Shown here in pieces: positions 1 to 6,911 of a stretch of 10,932 nt of DNA. Below the pieces are notes generated by a model. That model saw only the letters and a program-made list of their open reading frames with translations. It was not told where the DNA came from and made no database searches. The DNA comes from Fidelibacterota bacterium UBA2125 (GTDB lineage Bacteria; Fidelibacterota; Marinisomatia; Marinisomatales; S15-B10), in assembly GCA_002329125.1 (NCBI GenBank), contig DCXX01000043.1, positions 1 to 10,932 on the forward strand, written 5' to 3'. How positions within the stretch are numbered: the first letter of the stretch is position 1; every line of letters starts with the position of its first letter. The translations under genes were made by a program, and so were the position numbers.

Positions 1-1113
1 ATGAGCGTCCTGCCTGGCCTCTGGGATATGCATGTTCACTTGATGATCAATGGCCACGCCGATTACGACCACTGGGACAAGACATATCCAAGCCGTTTCA
101 GGGATGAGATCATGCCCGCCTCAGCGAAACAGCTGCTCCTGGCCGGTATCACCAGCGCCCGCGATCTGGGTGGACCGCTGGACGATGCACTGGCCGTTAA
201 AAAAGCGATAAATGACGGCAAGATTCCCGGCCCAACCCTTTATGTCTCCGGCCCTTTTATTCAACACAAACCGTACTCCGGTACCGAACTGTTCCGGTGG
301 GGCGTGCAAGGTGAAAAGGATGCCCGCGCCAAGATACGGAAACTGGCCAAGGCAGGGGTGGATGTTATCAAGCTAATCGATCAGGACCAGATGACCATGG
401 ATGAAGTGGTTGCTGTGGTAGATGAAGCTCATAAGAACGGACTGAAAGTGGTGGGTCATTCCCATCGGCCTGAAGAGATCCGCCGAGGCGTTAAAGCAGG
501 CGTGGACAACTTTGAACATACGGGCCTCTCCAGCGCCCCCGAATATCCACCCGATGTCATGGCCATGCTTAAGGAGCGGACGGCGCAAATGAATCTAGGG
601 CCTCTCTACTGGACGCCCACCGTCTCCATACTGTTCAACTATGAGTATATGCGGGATTTCCCCGAAATGCTGGACGACCCCTCCTGGAAAGAGGGCTTGT
701 CGCAGGACATTATTGACGACATCCGAGCATCGCTGGCAACCCCCGACAGACTCCCCTACTACCAGCTGACGCCCATTCGACGGCCTACTTTGAAGAAAAA
801 ATTCCAGCAGCTCCGGGAGGCGGGGATAGTGCTGATGATCGGCACTGACAGCGGCGTCCCCATGCTCTTCCATAGTCAGTCCACCTGGAATGAGCTGGAC
901 ATTTGGGTGAACCACTTTGGGGTTCCAGCCATGGAAGCCATCCGGGCGGCTACCTATTGGCCCGCCAAGTTCATGGAACAGGAAGACAATTCAGGTACCA
1001 TCGCCGTCGGTAAATATGCAGATATCATCGCTGTCCGGGGCGATGTGCTGAGGCACATCAGTCATTTACAAAACGTGGATATGGTGATCAAGCACGGGGT
1101 GAGGTATAAATAA
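1..1113 (+). CDS. Amidohydrolase family protein (imidazolonepropionase-like), N-terminus outside window
   Basis: Metal-dependent hydrolase of the amidohydrolase superfamily (TIM-barrel). The visible part opens at VLPGLWDMHVHL, the first metal motif (H11, H13 in visible numbering). In family members this follows a beta-sandwich segment of roughly 50-70 residues, so the ATG at base 1 is probably internal and the true start lies upstream. Other expected ligands are present in order: K124 in DVIKLID (candidate carbamylated lysine), H153/H155 in VGHSH, H173 in FEHTG and D283 in GTDSG. The C-terminus (SGTIAVGKYADIIAV, residues 331-345) is the usual return strand into the beta-sandwich. Members act on cyclic amides, imides or peptidic Xaa-Pro bonds; the substrate cannot be read here. 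No signal peptide can be judged because the start is missing. The gene ends convergently with the CBM9/DUF5916 gene 81 nt away. Confidence 0.88.
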   Translation: MSVLPGLWDMHVHLMINGHADYDHWDKTYPSRFRDEIMPASAKQLLLAGITSARDLGGPLDDALAVKKAINDGKIPGPTLYVSGPFIQHKPYSGTELFRWGVQGEKDARAKIRKLAKAGVDVIKLIDQDQMTMDEVVAVVDEAHKNGLKVVGHSHRPEEIRRGVKAGVDNFEHTGLSSAPEYPPDVMAMLKERTAQMNLGPLYWTPTVSILFNYEYMRDFPEMLDDPSWKEGLSQDIIDDIRASLATPDRLPYYQLTPIRRPTLKKKFQQLREAGIVLMIGTDSGVPMLFHSQSTWNELDIWVNHFGVPAMEAIRAATYWPAKFMEQEDNSGTIAVGKYADIIAVRGDVLRHISHLQNVDMVIKHGVRYK

Positions 1114-1152
1114 AAAATCCTTCGGAAACAGGGTTTATCAGAAATTTATCTA

Positions 1153-1175
1153 GGTGCAAGGTATACCTTGACACC
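1153..1175. terminator. Hairpin between two convergent genes, possible bidirectional terminator
   Basis: A perfect 14-base palindrome (CAAGGTATACCTTG, 1157-1170) is extended by GGTG (1153-1156) and CACC (1172-1175) with one bulged A. This gives a stem of about 9 bp around a TATA loop, midway between the amidohydrolase stop and the stop of the minus-strand gene. Neither side has a run of T, so it is not a classical intrinsic terminator. Its place between two convergent stops is the main argument for a role in transcript ends. Confidence 0.4.
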
Positions 1176-1194
1176 AAATGCCCCTTCCAAAACC

Positions 1195-3351
1195 CTAAAT
1201 CTGAAACATATAGGTCAATTTCAGTACTTGTGCCTGTTGGATCAAATTATTTCCCCCGCCAGTCAAATCGTAGCGCTGATTCAAAACGATAAAAAGATCG
1301 CTCCCCGGTGTATGAATCCAGTTGATACGCCAGTAGATCTGAAGCTGTTCTGAAAAATTATCGTACTGTATCAGGGCCTTACCGAACCATTCTCTGTTTA
1401 GTGCCATTTCAGCCGTTACGGTATAAATAGCTGCGGTAAACTCTCCTTCTTCCGGCATATCAATAATGTTGCGATTCACCGATCCGTATAAAGTAAGGTG
1501 GTTTGAAAACAGTTTACCAATTGAACTGACCAGGCTGGTCTGATCTCCACCAAAATAATTGCCTTGCGTAAAGCGGAGCTCAGTCCAAAGTCCTCGGCTT
1601 TGGTTGGACCGCGCGGAAAATTCAAATTTTTTGTCATCATATTCACCGTTTGGGATCTCGATTCCATTCTTCAGATAAAAAGGATCTGCCAATCGTTCGA
1701 TATTCTGGATAACCTTAATACCGATTCGGTCCTTGGATTCCAGGTGTGCTTCTATCCCACCACTTAATACGCCAGTCTCTTTGACACCGCTGTGGTTCCT
1801 TACGTCGCGGGCATAAATACTAAATTTCCATTGACGAATCAATTCATCACCATCACCCACCCTGGGCGTGAAACCGGCTATTATCCCAGTGCCGATCATA
1901 TCGTCTCGCTGGACAAAACCGAGTCCTGGCCGAAAATCTCTACTTACATGATGCTGGCCCGTGGACAAATAATATCGATCATTCCTTAAATCCACACGAA
2001 TCATGGAGGCAGAGGACGGTTTTCCCAGGTCGGAATCATTTACTTCACTGTACCAGGCTGAGATACTGCTGCTTCCCCAAAAGCGCATTTGCCCATCGAT
2101 GCCAAATACAGAATTGGTACCTCCACTACTGGTTAAATCTGTAATAATTGCACCTACTGTTGTACGGTCCCGTACATCAGAGCGCAAACGGATTGCACTG
2201 TATGCGGTGGCAGGCAATCCATTCTCAGCCCGAGTATGTATATTTAGTGCGCCGACGGACGTTTTACCAATCTGACCATAAAGTCGGGAACCCCCCATCA
2301 CGTCCTGGTTCAAGCCGATGCGGCGACTGAAAAACATTTCCGTCTGGCGGGGATTGCCGAATGCAAACAATTTTGCTCGGGTAAGAAAAAATTCCCGTTT
2401 TTCCGGATAGAACAGATTGAATCGGGTAAGATTTATCTGAACATTATCCGCTTCAACCTGAGCAAAATCTGTATTATAAGTCAGGTTGAGAGTAAGGTTC
2501 GATTTCAAGCCATAGTATAAATCCAAACCGGCGTCTTCAATACTTTCGCTACTGGTTCCATCTTCAGTTTCTTGTTTTTGGGCTCCTCCAATTCCATAGG
2601 GTTTTATCTGAATATTCTTACCACGCTTAATATTTTTCAAACCTGTCAAGTTTGCGTATTGAGAAACTTGAAAAATGCCCGAATTATAATTAAGTGGAAT
2701 GTGGGGCCAGATGACGCTCTCATTTTTTCGGTTGATCTGACGCATAATGGCAATGCCCATTGTCAAATCTTCTTTGTCGGGAAACCGCAGGGTCGTCCAG
2801 GGAATAGCAAGTTCCATGATCCATCCAATATCAGTAATCCTGCCTTCACTGATGTAAACACCATCCCAGGCCCATTCATCCAGACTTGGTTTATTCTCAT
2901 CGGTAATCAGGGCATCATCCTGTGTACCCAGAGGATTCATTTCAAAGAAGTAGGCATTGCGCCGGTCATGGTACGTGTCTAGGCCGATCCAAACAAAATC
3001 ATCCCGGTGTATCCATCCTCCGCGGCTCAGAATGGAGGCTCTGATAAGTTCCGGGTTCTTATCGTGAAAGGTGAGTCCCATGTAGAGGTATTTACTATCG
3101 TAAGCTATTCGCATTTCGGATTTTTCACTGGGTGTATCCCCATCATGAGGCAAGCGCTGGACAAATTCAGTAATGGGTTGGATGGTCTGCCAGATGGGTT
3201 CATCCAGAGCACCGTCTACTGTGATGGGGCTGTCAGTCCAATGGGCTGTAACCGTAGGTCGGTCTGAAGCGGTCAAGACGCAAACCGCAAAAAAAACCAC
3301 CGAAAAAAAACAGCTGTTCATAGTTTGCTTGGGAATGCGCATTAATTCCAT
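1195..3351 (-). CDS. CBM9-like / DUF5916 outer-membrane beta-barrel protein
   Basis: A 718-aa protein of a family common in Bacteroidetes, Gemmatimonadetes, Marinimicrobia and relatives. A hydrophobic stretch at residues 12-27 followed by LTASD fits a signal peptide. Residues about 40-235 match the carbohydrate-binding family 9-like fold: ITVDGALDEPIW (43-54), RIAYDSKYLYMGL (81-93), the DDFVWIGLDTYHDRRN segment (117-132) and WDGVYIS (152-158). From about 245 to the end, alternating amphipathic strands rich in aromatic and charged residues (for example LTLNLTYNTDFAQVEAD and FFLTRAKLF) match the DUF5916 barrel, ending in LKLTYMFQI. It is likely an outer-membrane protein; ligand and transport role are unknown. 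The start is uncertain: ATGs at 3351, 3342 and 3321 are in frame, none has a strong Shine-Dalgarno, and the signal peptide reads well from any of them. A G10 tract lies 65-74 bp upstream on its coding strand. Confidence 0.85.
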   Translation of the reverse strand: MELMRIPKQTMNSCFFSVVFFAVCVLTASDRPTVTAHWTDSPITVDGALDEPIWQTIQPITEFVQRLPHDGDTPSEKSEMRIAYDSKYLYMGLTFHDKNPELIRASILSRGGWIHRDDFVWIGLDTYHDRRNAYFFEMNPLGTQDDALITDENKPSLDEWAWDGVYISEGRITDIGWIMELAIPWTTLRFPDKEDLTMGIAIMRQINRKNESVIWPHIPLNYNSGIFQVSQYANLTGLKNIKRGKNIQIKPYGIGGAQKQETEDGTSSESIEDAGLDLYYGLKSNLTLNLTYNTDFAQVEADNVQINLTRFNLFYPEKREFFLTRAKLFAFGNPRQTEMFFSRRIGLNQDVMGGSRLYGQIGKTSVGALNIHTRAENGLPATAYSAIRLRSDVRDRTTVGAIITDLTSSGGTNSVFGIDGQMRFWGSSSISAWYSEVNDSDLGKPSSASMIRVDLRNDRYYLSTGQHHVSRDFRPGLGFVQRDDMIGTGIIAGFTPRVGDGDELIRQWKFSIYARDVRNHSGVKETGVLSGGIEAHLESKDRIGIKVIQNIERLADPFYLKNGIEIPNGEYDDKKFEFSARSNQSRGLWTELRFTQGNYFGGDQTSLVSSIGKLFSNHLTLYGSVNRNIIDMPEEGEFTAAIYTVTAEMALNREWFGKALIQYDNFSEQLQIYWRINWIHTPGSDLFIVLNQRYDLTGGGNNLIQQAQVLKLTYMFQI

Positions 3352-3401
3352 TTTCCGGAACGTGCTATTTCCACCACAATTGTATAAGCTCTTGCCACTT
3401 T

Positions 3402-3431
3402 ATTATCCTAACTAGCCCCCCCCCCTTAACT
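3402..3431 (-). promoter_or_regulatory. Candidate promoter with G10 tract in the spacer
   Basis: Read on the minus strand, a ten-base G run (3416-3425) is followed after 8 nt by GATAAT (3402-3407), a 5/6 match to the sigma-70 -10 box. It lies about 50 bp upstream of the first ATG of the outer-membrane protein gene. The -35 position would fall at about 3424-3431, beside the G run, where only a poor match (TTAAGG) is seen. The homopolymer would therefore sit inside the promoter spacer. The promoter call rests on the -10 alone. Confidence 0.3.
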
Positions 3432-3531
3432 CCCAAGCTTGAGAAGCATAATGTGGGTCATTTTCATACAAACTATCCCCATAATCAGTGAATAACTGCG
3501 TTGCAAAATGTCTACGAATATAAGCTATACA

Positions 3532-3610
3532 AAACTGTGCCGGATTAGCAATAATAGACTAAAACCCCTTAATTCGAAGGGTTTTTTGTTTGATAAAAGA
3601 AGCACAGTTT
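3532..3610. repeat. Inverted repeat AAACTGTGC / GCACAGTTT enclosing the terminator hairpin
   Basis: AAACTGTGC at 3532-3540 is exactly complementary to GCACAGTTT at 3602-3610. This 9-bp repeat has 61 nt between its arms, and the hairpin at 3561-3587 sits inside. The nested layout could form a closed stem with an inner hairpin in RNA. No family is recognised. Confidence 0.5.
3561..3587. terminator. Terminator-like hairpin, T-tract on plus strand
   Basis: AAAACCCCTT (3561-3570), a short loop, then AAGGGTTTTTT (3577-3587) form a stem of about 8-9 bp with one bulged C. On the plus strand it runs straight into six T, which fits an intrinsic terminator. On the minus strand the stem ends in TTTTA, so it may also stop read-through from tRNA-Arg. 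No plus-strand gene is recognised upstream, which is what makes it odd. Confidence 0.5.
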
Positions 3611-3617
3611 AGGTGTT

Positions 3618-3634
3618 GAATAGTTTGACTATTC
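3618..3634. repeat. Perfect 7-bp hairpin just downstream of tRNA-Arg
   Basis: GAATAGT (3618-3624), TTG loop, ACTATTC (3628-3634). On the minus strand it begins 3 nt after the encoded CCA of tRNA-Arg. It could mark a 3' processing or stop point for the tRNA precursor. It has no T-tract. Confidence 0.5.
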
Positions 3635-3637
3635 GAG

Positions 3638-3714
3638 TGGTACCCCGGACAGGATTCGAACCTGTGGCCTACGGATTAGAAGTCCGTTGCTCTATCCGGC
3701 TGAGCTACCGGGGC
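3638..3714 (-). tRNA. tRNA-Arg (anticodon TCT)
   Basis: Read on the minus strand, a full cloverleaf of 77 nt including CCA. The acceptor arm GCCCCGG pairs with CCGGGGT (first pair G-T). The D arm is GCTC...GAGC, the anticodon stem ACGGA/TCCGT holds loop CTTCTAA (anticodon TCT), and the T arm ACAGG-TTCGAAT-CCTGT is canonical. Discriminator A is followed by an encoded CCA. It decodes AGA (and possibly AGG) as arginine. It lies 58 nt downstream of the aminotransferase stop on the same strand, so it may be co-transcribed. A weak own promoter is possible in that gap (TTGTTG, 17 nt, TAAATT on the minus strand). Confidence 0.96.
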
Positions 3715-3772
3715 TGACGCCAAATTTACCCCCGCTCAAAGATGGCAACAATTAAAGGGTGAAAAGGGAGAT

Positions 3773-4900
3773 TTACGCCGGTACCGGCTCCCGCATGCTG
3801 TTAAAAGTCTCCCCCATTAGGGCAAGACCCTTTTTCAGGAGCTCCGGCGGAGTGCCGTAGCCGATGCGAACATGTTGCTCTACCCCAAACCATTTCCCTG
3901 GCATGATGAGAACACTTTTCTCATCTCGGATCTTCTCGATCAGTTCAATTGAAGGAATGTCCAGATGATACTTGGGAAAGGCAATGGCCGCCGCTTCCGG
4001 CGGTGTAAATGAAAACAGGCCGTCCTGGCTCTCTATCCATTCCGTGAGTAGGGCAAGGTTAGTATTAAGAAACTGGTGTGTCCCGGCCAGAAGTTCCTTC
4101 CTCCTTTCCGACTGGAGCACCTTGCTTGCTACGGTGTCGCTCACAAGCCCCAGTGAGATGGTAGTATAATCATGAAGCTTCCACAGTTCCCAGATAGTGT
4201 CCGGATCGGTGACGGACCACCCTAGTCTAAGCCCCGGGAGACGGTATGCTTTTGAAAGTCCTGAGTTAACAATATCCTTTTTCCGCCCTGAGTAGACAGT
4301 GGATGATTCCACGCCAGACAGTTCGGCACCCCGGTATACCTCATCGGAAAGTAGATATAGATCGTGCTCCTCGGCAATACGTCGTACTTCAGCCATAGCC
4401 TCCGTGGACATGATGGCACCTGTAGGATTGTTGGGGGTGCAGACAGCAATCATCTTCGTCTTGGACGTCACAAGTGAATTAAGTTCATCGAGGTCCATCT
4501 GCCAGTTCAGTTCCGGTCTCAGCCGGATCTCTTTCACCTCCACGCCAATGCTACTGGCCAGTGTTCCGATCTGAAGGTAGTTGGGTACCATATAGATCAG
4601 TTCATCCCCCGGCTCCAGGAGTGTCATGGTGCAAAGAAAGTTGGCCTCAGCGGAGCCGTTGGTGATGAGAACATGATCGGGCGTAGAGCCGGGGTACATG
4701 GCCGCCACCGTTTCTCGGAGGAGGACTGTACCGTTAGCCTCGGTGTAATAGAGTTCCATACCGGAAATCTCCTCCAATTCCTCCAGCGTTAAAACATCTT
4801 TAAGCGCCAGCGGATGGACACCACTTTCGGACAGGTTGTAATCCACCGCGTTTTCCCAGACGGACATGTTTCGCTCCAATTCAAATGTTTTGAATTTCAT
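3773..4900 (-). CDS. PLP-dependent class I/II aminotransferase, third gene of operon
   Basis: A 375-aa fold-type I PLP enzyme. The class I/II signature residues are in place: NNPTG (157-161), S185-D186-E187-V188-Y189 (Asp pairing with the PLP ring nitrogen), the Schiff-base lysine K217 in SGLSKAYRLPGLRLGW with R225, and R345 in VRIGYG, the usual substrate carboxylate arginine. It starts with LERNMSVWE and LSESGVHPL, a variant N-terminus that I associate with a subgroup of aminotransferase-like enzymes, not with AspC or HisC. No signal peptide is seen, so it should be cytosolic. The ATG at 4900 is supported by AAGGAG 6 nt upstream (4907-4912), placed in the 20-nt gap after the cyclodeaminase-family gene. 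The context suggests it handles an amino acid made or consumed by the dehydratase and reductase upstream. Substrate unknown; an amino acid lyase or synthase of the same fold is possible. Confidence 0.88.
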   Translation of the reverse strand: MKFKTFELERNMSVWENAVDYNLSESGVHPLALKDVLTLEELEEISGMELYYTEANGTVLLRETVAAMYPGSTPDHVLITNGSAEANFLCTMTLLEPGDELIYMVPNYLQIGTLASSIGVEVKEIRLRPELNWQMDLDELNSLVTSKTKMIAVCTPNNPTGAIMSTEAMAEVRRIAEEHDLYLLSDEVYRGAELSGVESSTVYSGRKKDIVNSGLSKAYRLPGLRLGWSVTDPDTIWELWKLHDYTTISLGLVSDTVASKVLQSERRKELLAGTHQFLNTNLALLTEWIESQDGLFSFTPPEAAAIAFPKYHLDIPSIELIEKIRDEKSVLIMPGKWFGVEQHVRIGYGTPPELLKKGLALMGETFNSMREPVPA

Positions 4901-4920
4901 CTTATTCTCCTTTCACGGTG

Positions 4921-5868
4921 TCAATTATCCAAAGACTTATAAACTACAGTTGCAATTTGGATGTCCTGCACAGCCACCCCAGTGAGATCAGCAACGGTAA
5001 TCTGCTGGGGGGAAGTCCGCCCCGGTGTTTTACCGCTGATTACGTTGCCCAACTCCACCAAATCTACTTCTGAAACTGACCCTTCCCGGAGACACCAGGC
5101 AATCTCTCCCCGCTCCCGGCACTGCGGAATACTGTCCGCCACCACAAGATCCGCGCTGGCCAGAATAGCACCATCCAGCTCCCGTTTTTTGTGAGTGTCG
5201 GATCCCATGGCAGTAATGTGTGTACCAGGAGAAATGTCATCATCGCTAAGCAACGGTTCCGTGGCCGGCGTTGTTGTAACGATGAGATTGCTCCGCTGAG
5301 CCACTTCTGCTGGTGAATCACAAACGGTAACAGTGTAACCTTTGGACGTCATATCACTTTTATAAAGTGCCACCTTTTCAGGTGTCCTCCCCCACACTGC
5401 CACTTCCTTGCAGGCAACTACACCGTCCAGATGTTCCACCTGAAGTCTCGCCTGAACACCTGTACCAATAACGCCGATAGCGCTCACATCCTCCGGTGCA
5501 AGCAGTTTGGCCGAAATGGCCCCAGCCACCGCTGTCCGGATATCAGTGAGATACGCCTCATCGTGCAGCACGCAGACTGACTCTCCTGTCTGTTGCCTGA
5601 ACAGCAACATCATACCGCTACCGCCGGGAAGACCCAGTTTTTCGTTTTCATAAAAGCCTGAGGCAATTTTTATGCAGTAATATTCATCTCCCTGGATGTA
5701 GCCGTATTTGATATGAACATCGCCGGGCGGATTTTTAAACACCAGTTCCCCAACCGGCGGTACTACGGAGCGTCCATCGGAGTAGGCCACGAACCCTTCT
5801 TCAATAAGAGGCATAAGGTCCACCCCTTCCAGAGCTGACTTGATCTGATCCAGAGAGTATGTTTTCAC
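4921..5868 (-). CDS. Ornithine cyclodeaminase / mu-crystallin family protein (EutC/BhcD-like imine reductase)
   Basis: A 315-aa NAD(P)-dependent enzyme. The Rossmann motif is IGVIGTGVQA (131-140). Residues matching the ornithine cyclodeaminase active site are kept: K67 in IKIASGFY, R111 in LTDIRTAVAGA, and D224 in MGSDTHKKREL, the position of the catalytic Asp. The family includes ornithine cyclodeaminase, alanine dehydrogenase, ketimine reductases, EutC of ectoine use and BhcD (iminosuccinate reductase). The start is GTG at 5868: CAC is read on the plus strand, the GTGA overlaps the dehydratase stop, and GGAGG (5876-5880) lies 7 nt before it. This implies coupled translation with the dehydratase. 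Next to a dehydratase, an imine-reducing role is more likely than ornithine cyclisation, but this is inference from context. Confidence 0.87.
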   Translation of the reverse strand: MKTYSLDQIKSALEGVDLMPLIEEGFVAYSDGRSVVPPVGELVFKNPPGDVHIKYGYIQGDEYYCIKIASGFYENEKLGLPGGSGMMLLFRQQTGESVCVLHDEAYLTDIRTAVAGAISAKLLAPEDVSAIGVIGTGVQARLQVEHLDGVVACKEVAVWGRTPEKVALYKSDMTSKGYTVTVCDSPAEVAQRSNLIVTTTPATEPLLSDDDISPGTHITAMGSDTHKKRELDGAILASADLVVADSIPQCRERGEIAWCLREGSVSEVDLVELGNVISGKTPGRTSPQQITVADLTGVAVQDIQIATVVYKSLDN

Positions 5869-5880
5869 AAAAGTTCCTCC
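5865..5880 (-). promoter_or_regulatory. Coupled stop/start GTGA with strong ribosome binding site
   Basis: On the minus strand GGAGG (5876-5880), a 7-nt spacer, then GTGA (5865-5868), where the dehydratase TGA overlaps the GTG start of the next gene. No ATG start nearby keeps this register, so the site decides the start of the cyclodeaminase-family gene. Confidence 0.8.
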
Positions 5881-6815
5881 ATTGTCTCCTTACTTATGTT
5901 GGCACCACACAGCACAATTGCCACCTGCTTACCGGGCCACCGGTCTTTCTGTTTCAGAAACCCTGCAATAGCCACAGCGGCGGACCCTTCGATCATCATA
6001 CTGTGGTTTTTCATGTATGCCCCAAACGTGTCGGCTATCTCAGGCTCCGTGATGAGAACATAATCGTCCACAAGTTTTTGGCAAAGCTCAAAAGTGATAG
6101 CCCCTTCCTCCACACCACCGGCTGTGCCGTCTGACAGGGTAGGTTTAGATTCCAGATCCAGGATTTTCCCTGCTTCAACGGATTTATGCATGACAGGTGA
6201 ATTCTCAGGTGAGCATGCCACTACAGATACTTTCCTCTCTCCCTTCACTGCACCGGCCATTCCGGAGATGAGTCCACCGCCTCCCAGGGAGATATAAAGA
6301 GCCTCCATGTTCGGTAACTGGTTCACGAGTTCCACTCCTGCTGTCCCTTGCCCTGCTACGATGTCAAGATCATTGTAAGGCGAAACATAGGCCATGCCGT
6401 TCTGTTCTGCATGACGGCGCCCTGCCGCTTCCGCCACCACGCAATCGTCCCCCGCCATCTTAACCTCTGCACCGTACTTTTCAATGGTTTTCAGTTTTGT
6501 TTGAGAGGCGTTCTCCGGCACAAAGATGACGCCGGATGTATCCAGAAGTGACATGGCCCGAGCCACAGCGGCGCCGTGATTTCCCGTGGAAGCAGCCACC
6601 ACACCAGCGGACCGTTCAGCAGCTGAGAGAGAAAGCAGTTTGTTTACCGCACCTCGGTATTTGAAGGAGCCGGTGTGCTGAAGGTTTTCACACTTGAACC
6701 AGACGTCAGCACCTGTCTCCTCACTGAGCCAGAGAGAATGCTCAACCGGCGTCTCCAGAACGTAATTTTTGATTCGTTGTGCAGCGACGAAGGCGGACTG
6801 TTGAACATTCATCAT
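5865..6815 (-). CDS. Threonine/serine dehydratase-like PLP enzyme (EutB/BhcB/serine racemase family), first gene of operon
   Basis: A 316-aa fold-type II PLP enzyme. K52 in the HTGSFKYRGA motif is the Schiff-base lysine. STGNHG (76-81) binds the substrate carboxylate, the glycine loop LGGGGLISG (177-185) binds the PLP phosphate, and C303 in VLCGANI sits where Ser or Cys contacts the ring nitrogen. There is no C-terminal ACT regulatory domain, so it is not a biosynthetic IlvA; length fits catabolic dehydratases, serine racemase, EutB and BhcB. These enzymes eliminate water from beta-hydroxy amino acids. The start is taken as the ATG at 6815 (another ATG at 6812) because the family begins near this point. 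A GTG at 6875 would add 20 residues without homology-like features. No strong Shine-Dalgarno is seen at any of them. Its stop overlaps the next gene by 4 nt. Confidence 0.87.
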   Translation of the reverse strand: MMNVQQSAFVAAQRIKNYVLETPVEHSLWLSEETGADVWFKCENLQHTGSFKYRGAVNKLLSLSAAERSAGVVAASTGNHGAAVARAMSLLDTSGVIFVPENASQTKLKTIEKYGAEVKMAGDDCVVAEAAGRRHAEQNGMAYVSPYNDLDIVAGQGTAGVELVNQLPNMEALYISLGGGGLISGMAGAVKGERKVSVVACSPENSPVMHKSVEAGKILDLESKPTLSDGTAGGVEEGAITFELCQKLVDDYVLITEPEIADTFGAYMKNHSMMIEGSAAVAIAGFLKQKDRWPGKQVAIVLCGANISKETMEELL

Positions 6816-6911
6816 CTGTAAATACCCGTTGAAAAGCCGGACTAGATAACGGAAAATACGAGGGCGTCCAGCCACATCAAATTGTTTTGAAATGACGAGG
6901 GAGACAGACAG
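6816..6911. promoter_or_regulatory. Divergent intergenic region, probable control region of operon and isomerase gene
   Basis: These 96 bp separate the first gene of the minus-strand operon from the plus-strand enoyl-CoA isomerase-like gene, so promoters for both must lie here or in the flanking genes. A small inverted repeat TCAAA-TTGT-TTTGA (6877-6890) is centrally placed and could bind a regulator. No clear -35/-10 pair stands out in either direction. GAGGGAG (6897-6903) is the likely ribosome binding site of the plus-strand gene. No regulator gene is adjacent. Confidence 0.4.

Larger units (their letters stand above)
3352..3637. other. Intergenic region with candidate promoter and inverted-repeat cluster
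   Basis: This 286-bp stretch between the start of the outer-membrane protein gene and the 3' end of tRNA-Arg shows no convincing gene. It is AT-rich compared with its flanks. It holds a ten-base C/G homopolymer, a possible -10 for the minus-strand gene, a terminator-like hairpin, and two further perfect inverted repeats, each listed separately. I saw no repeat of the tRNA 3' end that would suggest an attachment site. Confidence 0.6.

Noticed and set aside
595..915. 106-aa minus-strand reading frame inside the amidohydrolase
   Set aside because: The plus-strand frame carries the metal-binding motifs; the antisense frame is a shadow.
2572..2982. 136-aa plus-strand reading frame
   Set aside because: It lies wholly antisense to the CBM9/DUF5916 gene, whose protein has clear domain motifs in this stretch; no ribosome binding site or domain is seen.
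3352..3714. Integration site or mobile element remnant at tRNA-Arg
   Set aside because: No repeat of the tRNA 3' end, no integrase and no transposase-like frame was seen nearby.
3773..6815. Naming the operon eutB-eutC or bhcB-bhcD
   Set aside because: The family match is clear but the orthology is not: the other pathway genes are missing from the window and no alignment could be run.
5865..6875. Longer dehydratase from a GTG at 6875
   Set aside because: The extra 20 residues lie before the point where family proteins begin, and no ribosome binding site precedes the GTG.
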